Assembly (NCBI GenBank): GCA_964564785.1
Contig: CAZMCT010000024.1
Location: forward strand, 1 to 36,108
Length of the DNA: 36,108 nucleotides
Direction of reading: 5' to 3'
From: CAZMCT01 sp964564785
GTDB lineage: Bacteria; Planctomycetota; Phycisphaerae; UBA1845; Fen-1342
In this document: one piece after another, positions 32,669-36,108 of the stretch
Layout: every line of letters starts with the position of its first letter
How positions within the stretch are numbered: the first letter of the stretch is position 1
The notes under the pieces: generated by a model
The model's input: the letters and a program-made list of their open reading frames with translations, nothing else
What the model was told of the DNA's origin: nothing
The model's database searches: none
Translations under genes and position numbers: made by a program

Positions 32669-32884
32669 TCAGCTCCCCTGCCAATGCCCCGCCATCCAGG
32701 CCACGGCCTCGAGCGTCACCGCGGCCTGCGCGGTCGCCGGCTGCGTCGCGACCGGCGGCTGCGGCCAGCCGGCCGCGAGCACCGCGAACGCGGCACCAGC
32801 AATCATCAGCGACAGGACGAGGCGCAGGCTTGGGGAGTGCTTGGCGTTCTCCGATCGGCAGGGAACTCTCCGGTCGCCCGTCAC
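32669..32884 (-). pseudogene. Truncated N-terminus of a DUF6265-like secreted protein
   Basis: The minus-strand frame from GTG 32884 (or an inner ATG) gives a signal peptide (LSLMIAGAAFAVLAAGWP) and a linker, then VAWMAGHWQGS and a stop. LAWMAGHWxG is the opening motif of small secreted DUF6265-like proteins, which normally continue for 100 or more residues. Here the protein ends just as the domain starts, next to the GTACTCTT repeats. The most likely history is disruption of the gene by the repeat block. The call rests on a short motif. Confidence 0.4.
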
Positions 32885-32923
32885 GCGCCGCTGCGGCTGT
32901 CAATTCGCCACGGCGGAGCTATC

Positions 32924-33748
32924 ATGACACCCATGTCCGTCGCACCCGTCGAGCTCGGCCCGCACCGCGTCGGCCCCGGCTGCCCGCTCGTGCTCATCGC
33001 CGGACCGTGCGTGATCGAATCCGCGGAGCACTCCCTGCGTCTGGCTGAGCGCATCGCCGCCATTGCGCGCCGGCTCGACCTTCCATACGTGTTCAAGGCC
33101 AGCTACGACAAGGCCAACCGCTCGAGCGGCAGCTCGTTCCGCGGACCCGGCCTCGACGACGGCCTGCGCATCCTCGAGCGCGTCCGCGAGTCCGTCGGCG
33201 TCCCCGTCCTCAGCGACGTTCACGAGCCGGCGCAGGCCGAAGCCGCCGGACGAATCCTCGACTGCATCCAGGTCCCCGCGTTCCTCTGCCGGCAGACCGA
33301 CCTGCTCGTCGCTTGCGGCCGCTGGGGCCGCTGCGTGAACATCAAGAAGGGGCAGTTCCTCGCGCCGGAGAAGATGCAGCTTGCCGCCGAAAAAGTGCGC
33401 GAAGCCGGCCGCGCGGGCGTCCTGCTGACCGACCGCGGCACATTCTTCGGCTACGAGCGGCTGGTGAACGACTTCACCGGGCTCGAGGTGCTGCGGCAGT
33501 TCGCGCCGGTCGTGTTTGATGCGACGCACTCGGTGCAGCACCCGGGCGGCGGCACGGTCACCGGCGGCCGGCGCGAGTTCATCCCCGTCCTCGTCCGCGC
33601 GGCCGTGGCCGCCGGAATCGACGCGCTCTTTATGGAAGTGCACGACGACCCCCCCCGAGCCAAGAGCGATGCGGCCACGGTCTGGCCGCTGGCCGACCTC
33701 GAGCCGCTCCTGCGAACGGCGATCAGGATCCGCGCTGCGCTGGCTTAG
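32924..33748 (+). CDS. kdsA: 3-deoxy-D-manno-octulosonate 8-phosphate synthase
   Basis: A 274-residue enzyme that condenses phosphoenolpyruvate and arabinose 5-phosphate into KDO-8-P, the first committed step to the KDO of LPS. Motifs: LIAGPCVIES (C29), KASYDKANRSS (58-68), VLSDVHE, LCRQTDLL, NIKKGQFLAPEKM, LTDRGTFFGY, VFDATHSVQ and FMEVHDDP. Cys29, His202, Glu238 and Asp249 match the metal ligands of the metal-dependent class (Aquifex type); E. coli has Asn at the Cys place. ATG 32924 has GGAG five bases upstream. A run of eight C (33649-33656) lies in the coding region. It implies an outer membrane with KDO-containing lipopolysaccharide. Confidence 0.96.
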   Translation: MTPMSVAPVELGPHRVGPGCPLVLIAGPCVIESAEHSLRLAERIAAIARRLDLPYVFKASYDKANRSSGSSFRGPGLDDGLRILERVRESVGVPVLSDVHEPAQAEAAGRILDCIQVPAFLCRQTDLLVACGRWGRCVNIKKGQFLAPEKMQLAAEKVREAGRAGVLLTDRGTFFGYERLVNDFTGLEVLRQFAPVVFDATHSVQHPGGGTVTGGRREFIPVLVRAAVAAGIDALFMEVHDDPPRAKSDAATVWPLADLEPLLRTAIRIRAALA

Positions 33749-33808
33749 CAGCCCGGTGGAGAAGCGGACTCGCTGGAAGACGGGAGCTGAAAAGGGGCTG
33801 GAAAAGGG

Positions 33809-33850
33809 GACAGGCCTCTGGCCTGTCACCTGACCGACCGGAGGTCGGTC
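33809..33850. terminator. Two perfect tandem hairpins after kdsA
   Basis: GACAGGCC (33809-33816) pairs with GGCCTGTC (33820-33827) around TCT, and GACCGACC (33832-33839) with GGTCGGTC (33843-33850) around GGA. Four bases separate them. No T-run follows. They sit between kdsA and the convergent rsmE, where they could stop transcription or protect the 3' end; they also have the look of a REP-like dispersed unit. Confidence 0.5.
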
Positions 33851-33910
33851 CCCCAGTTGGTCGTGATAGGCCCTTTGAGGAATTTGGACGAAAATGATAT
33901 GAGTTTTCTT

Positions 33911-33938
33911 TTGACATATCGCACAAATATGGTACCTT
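33911..33938 (+). promoter_or_regulatory. Promoter in an A/T-rich island
   Basis: A perfect TTGACA (33911-33916) is followed after 16 bases by TACCTT (33933-33938). The surrounding 33888-33942 is strikingly A/T-rich for this genome. No protein-coding gene on the plus strand follows; see the candidate RNA. Confidence 0.5.
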
Positions 33939-33944
33939 ACTGAT

Positions 33945-34037
33945 CGAGGGATTGCGGGAGAGGACGCCGCACCCGAAGCTGGGTGACGGGGCAAGAACGG
34001 GCGGGCCGGTCGTGCGGCTCGCCCGATTCTTATTGAT
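33945..34037 (+). ncRNA. Candidate small RNA between kdsA and rsmE
   Basis: About 90 bases lie between the promoter at 33911-33938 and a terminator-like hairpin. CACCC (33970-33974) pairs with GGGTG (33981-33985). CGGGCGGGCC (33998-34007) pairs over ten positions, one of them G-U, with GGCTCGCCCG (34016-34025), followed by ATTCTTATTGATT. It matches no RNA family I know; SRP RNA, 6S RNA and common riboswitches were considered and did not fit. It overlaps the 3' end of rsmE on the other strand by a few bases. Confidence 0.35.
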
Positions 34038-34782
34038 TCGGTTGCGCGCGTGTGCCGTTCTGCTCGGCCTCGCCTCCCGCCCACAGTGCCGCCACCGCGA
34101 TGGCTGCGGTTTCGACCCGCAGGATGTGATTCCCCAAATGCGCCGGTCGTCCCCCGGCCTCCACAATTCGGCCCAGTTCCTGAGGCGTCAGGCCGCCCTC
34201 CGGTCCGACGACCACGGTCGCAGAGCCCCTCGCCTTGGCGAGCGCCGCTCCCAGCGCCGTCGCGTGTGCGGCGGCTTCCGCGACGAACAGCGGTCCTGTG
34301 GCCCGCGCCGCCGCCTCCACCACGCCCGGGCCGAGCTCGATCTCCGGCAGCCACGCCCGCCGGCACTGCTTACACGCCTCGATGGCCGTGCGCCGCAGCC
34401 CCTCGGCCTGCTCGGCCCGCAGCCGCACCACCGAGTGCGCGAACTCGGCGAACACCAGCCGCGCCACCCCCAACTCGGTGCACTTCTCCACCAGCATGTC
34501 GAGCCGTGGCCCCTTGCAAGCCGCCACAACGAGCGTCAGCTCCCGCCCCGCCCGCGGCCGACGATCGACCCGCTCAACCTGCACCACCAGCGCTGCGGCC
34601 CGCCGGCCCCCCGCCGCGCTTGACTGCGTCGCCCCCCAACCCACTCGCCCGCACCCGTCGAACAGTGCCACCCGCTCGCCCGGGCGCACACGTCGACTCC
34701 GAAGCGCGTGTCGCGTTTCGGCCGCATCGAGCTCGACCGCGCCCGGTCGCAACCCCGGACAATAGAACCAGAATTCGCCCAT
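34030..34782 (-). CDS. rsmE: 16S rRNA (uracil-1498-N3)-methyltransferase
   Basis: A 250-residue SPOUT methyltransferase that makes m3U1498 in 16S rRNA, in the decoding site. The N-terminal PUA-like part (FWFYCPGLRPGAVELDAAETRHALRSRRVRPG) is followed by LTLVVAACKGPRLDMLVEKCTELGV, and the trefoil-knot SAM site shows VVGPEGGLTPQE and HILRVETAA. ATG 34782 has AGGGGA close upstream and begins nine bases after the trpC stop, so both are one transcript. The final 20 residues (GGEAEQNGTRAQPNQ) extend past the domain and run into the hairpin of the candidate small RNA on the other strand. Confidence 0.95.
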   Translation of the reverse strand: MGEFWFYCPGLRPGAVELDAAETRHALRSRRVRPGERVALFDGCGRVGWGATQSSAAGGRRAAALVVQVERVDRRPRAGRELTLVVAACKGPRLDMLVEKCTELGVARLVFAEFAHSVVRLRAEQAEGLRRTAIEACKQCRRAWLPEIELGPGVVEAAARATGPLFVAEAAAHATALGAALAKARGSATVVVGPEGGLTPQELGRIVEAGGRPAHLGNHILRVETAAIAVAALWAGGEAEQNGTRAQPNQ

Positions 34783-34791
34783 GTCCCCTGG

Positions 34792-35595
34792 TCAACTCAG
34801 CAACGCGTCCAGCGCCGCGCCCGGGTCCGGGCTGCGCATCAGCGTCTCGCCCACCAGCAGCGCCCGTGCCCCGGCCGCGTGCAGCCGCTCGACGTCGCGC
34901 CGGCTCTGGACGCCGCTTTCGGACACGACCGGAACACCCGGCGGCACCAGCGGCACGAGCTGTTCGGTCGTCTCCAGCCGCACCTGCTGCGTCCGCAGGT
35001 CACGATTGTTGATGCCCAGCAACACGCCCTGCTGCTCCACGGCGTGGATCGCCGGCAGCGCCGCCAGCAGCGACTCGCGCGCGTGCACCTCCAGCAGCAC
35101 CCACAGCTCCAGTTCGCGGGCCTGCCGCAACAACCCCTCCAGCGCCGGGGGGGCCAGCGCCTCGGCGATCAGCAGCACCGCATCGGCTCCGGCCGCGCGG
35201 CTCTCCACGACCTGGTACTCGTCGATGATGAAATCCTTCCGCAGCACCGGCAGCGCCACCGCCGCCTTCACCTGTTCGATGAACTCCAGCCGGCCGCCGA
35301 AAAACCGCCCGTCGGTCAGCACGCTCAGGGCGGCCGCGCCGCCCGCCGCGTACGAACGGGCAATCGCAACCGGGTCGAAGTTCGTGCGGATCTCGCCCGC
35401 CGAGGGGCTGCGCCGCTTGATCTCGGCGATGATGTTCGGTCCCCGGGCCCGCGGTGCTGTCACCGCCCCGAAGAAGTTCCGGCGCGGCAGGTGGTACGCC
35501 GGCCGCTGGCGGAGCTCCGCCGGCGGCACGGCCGCGCGGACCTGCTCGACCTCCGCCCGCTTGTGTGCCAGAATCTCGGCCAGAACGTCGGCCAT
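34792..35595 (-). CDS. trpC: Indole-3-glycerol phosphate synthase
   Basis: A 267-residue (beta/alpha)8 enzyme of tryptophan synthesis that closes the indole ring of CdRP. Catalytic motifs: IIAEIKRRSPSAGEI (Glu58, Lys60), LSVLTDGRFFGG, VLRKDFIIDEYQV (Lys120), GADAVLLI, LLEVHA (Glu169), LGINNRDL (Asn197) and VVSESGVQ. ATG 35595 has a weak AAGG eight bases upstream. The other trp genes are not in the window; the partner here is rsmE, nine bases downstream. The promoter probably overlaps that of the divergent membrane-protein gene. A run of seven G on the plus strand (35147-35153) lies in the gene. Confidence 0.96.
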   Translation of the reverse strand: MADVLAEILAHKRAEVEQVRAAVPPAELRQRPAYHLPRRNFFGAVTAPRARGPNIIAEIKRRSPSAGEIRTNFDPVAIARSYAAGGAAALSVLTDGRFFGGRLEFIEQVKAAVALPVLRKDFIIDEYQVVESRAAGADAVLLIAEALAPPALEGLLRQARELELWVLLEVHARESLLAALPAIHAVEQQGVLLGINNRDLRTQQVRLETTEQLVPLVPPGVPVVSESGVQSRRDVERLHAAGARALLVGETLMRSPDPGAALDALLS

Positions 35596-35714
35596 GACGA
35601 CGCCTTGTGGCGGACGGGACCGGGCAAGGCCGGACCCGTCAGCCGACCGTCCCGAGCGACCGGGCTGCCCCCCGTTTCTTGAGGGAAGCGGCGAAGAATC
35701 TCGCCGCCCGGGGG

Positions 35715-35743
35715 GTCACACTGCTTGCCGCAGATTCTACACT
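35715..35743. promoter_or_regulatory. Overlapping divergent promoter boxes for trpC and a membrane gene
   Basis: On the minus strand TAGAAT (35739 to 35734) faces trpC, without a clear -35. On the plus strand GTCACA (35715-35720) and TACACT (35738-35743) at 17 bases face the gene at 35751. The two -10 boxes share two bases, so they probably exclude each other. Confidence 0.4.
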
Positions 35744-35750
35744 AGCCGCG

Positions 35751-36108
35751 ATGCTCGACGCGGTGCAAGTCGCCCACTTCGGACTGCTCGCGGCCGGCTT
35801 CGGCTGCCTGGTCGCCGTCAGTGGGGCCGCGCTGCGCAGCGGCCGGTGGCGAAATCCGCTCCGCGGCACACGCCTCCCGGCGGGCTTCCTCACGTTCGTC
35901 GCCGTCGGTGTCGCCATTCTCGGCTACCTGTCATTGCAGTTCTTCGTGACCGCGGTGCTGAGCACGAGCGGCGCCCTGGCCGGCGAGCGGCAACCGGGCA
36001 CCGCGGCCTGGCATGTCCTCCACGCCGGCGGCACGATCGCCGGGGCGGCCGCGGCGATGCTGATGGCGGCCATGCTCCGACTCGCAGGCGATCGCGGCCC
36101 GGGCGTCG
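35751..36108 (+). CDS. Membrane protein of unknown function, N-terminal part
   Basis: The gene runs off the right end; about 119 codons are present. Three hydrophobic segments are visible: FGLLAAGFGCLVAVSGAAL (about 10-28), FLTFVAVGVAILGYLSLQFF (about 47-66) and AGGTIAGAAAAMLMAAML (about 91-108). An Arg-rich loop lies between the first two, so the first loop is likely cytoplasmic. There is no ribosome site before ATG 35751, and the predicted transcription start falls on or next to the A of that ATG, which suggests a leaderless messenger. The family cannot be decided from this part. Confidence 0.6.
   Translation, partial: MLDAVQVAHFGLLAAGFGCLVAVSGAALRSGRWRNPLRGTRLPAGFLTFVAVGVAILGYLSLQFFVTAVLSTSGALAGERQPGTAAWHVLHAGGTIAGAAAAMLMAAMLRLAGDRGPGV

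Noticed and set aside
33945..34037. SRP RNA, 6S RNA or a known riboswitch
   Set aside because: The conserved loop bases of SRP RNA, the bubble of 6S RNA and the core motifs of c-di-GMP, guanidine, fluoride, SAM and similar riboswitches are not found, and no plus-strand gene follows.
33723..34166. A small minus-strand gene after kdsA
   Set aside because: The frame runs across the two palindromes, the A/T-rich promoter island and the end of rsmE, which indicates non-coding sequence.
1..36108. CRISPR arrays, integrases, transposases, toxin-antitoxin or phage-defence genes
   Set aside because: I looked for regularly spaced repeats, catalytic motifs of recombinases and known defence domains on both strands and saw none.

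Overview
This is a GC-rich chromosomal window that looks like a member of the Planctomycetota, most likely a Phycisphaerae-type lineage. The placement rests on protein style, not on a marker gene. Three large secreted proteins carry the planctomycete form of type I dockerin repeats (GDxNCDG...FADINxFV). There are stand-alone pseudopilin-like proteins with an FTLIELLVV N-terminus, a PEP-CTERM protein, a double-CxxC zinc-ribbon membrane protein, KdsA (so LPS is made), and a multiheme secreted cytochrome. I see no rRNA, tRNA, CRISPR array, integrase or transposase, so most of the window is ordinary chromosome with pockets of repeat-rich intergenic DNA.

Layout. 1-2717: the end of a tightly overlapping type II secretion/type IV pilus-like operon (two GspF-like proteins, then three pseudopilin-like proteins), meeting a convergent zinc-ribbon membrane gene. 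3677-5984: an ABC exporter pair of the NatA/NatB type. 6048-7271: a putative lipoprotein cyclophilin with PKD-like domains. 7458-11065: an OFA-family MFS carrier and acetyl-CoA synthetase, a likely monocarboxylate-uptake and activation pair. 11641-13722: a dockerin-bearing secreted protein. 14202-15695: gatB. 15931-19059: a six-heme extracellular cytochrome with EF-hand, FN3 and Ig-like modules. 19402-19987: a 7Fe-type ferredoxin divergent from iscX. 20041-27481: a minus-strand run of a secreted protein of unknown function, a pseudopilin, a second dockerin protein, a small membrane protein and clpC. 28172-32222: a pseudopilin, a PEP-CTERM protein and a third dockerin protein with a probable beta-solenoid. 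32223-32923: a decayed region with gene fragments and short repeats. 32924-33748: kdsA. 33809-34037: two perfect hairpins and a candidate small RNA. 34030-35595: trpC-rsmE operon. 35751-end: the start of an unrecognised membrane protein.

The most unusual signals are non-coding. Two sites (about 29473-29559 and 32264-32345) share a promoter, a leader and a start-codon block. The leader hairpin is kept in both by compensatory base changes. At the first site the promoter spacer holds a run of twelve C, which lengthens it by five bases relative to its twin; this is a candidate phase-variable switch for the PEP-CTERM gene. A second candidate is a short promoter-to-terminator unit after kdsA that may encode a small RNA. 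Recurrent promoter hexamers (TTGCNN with TAGAAT, TATAAT or TATAAA at 16-17 bases) give a consistent picture of housekeeping promoters here. All positions and motifs were read by eye; family assignments rest on recognised motifs, without database searches.
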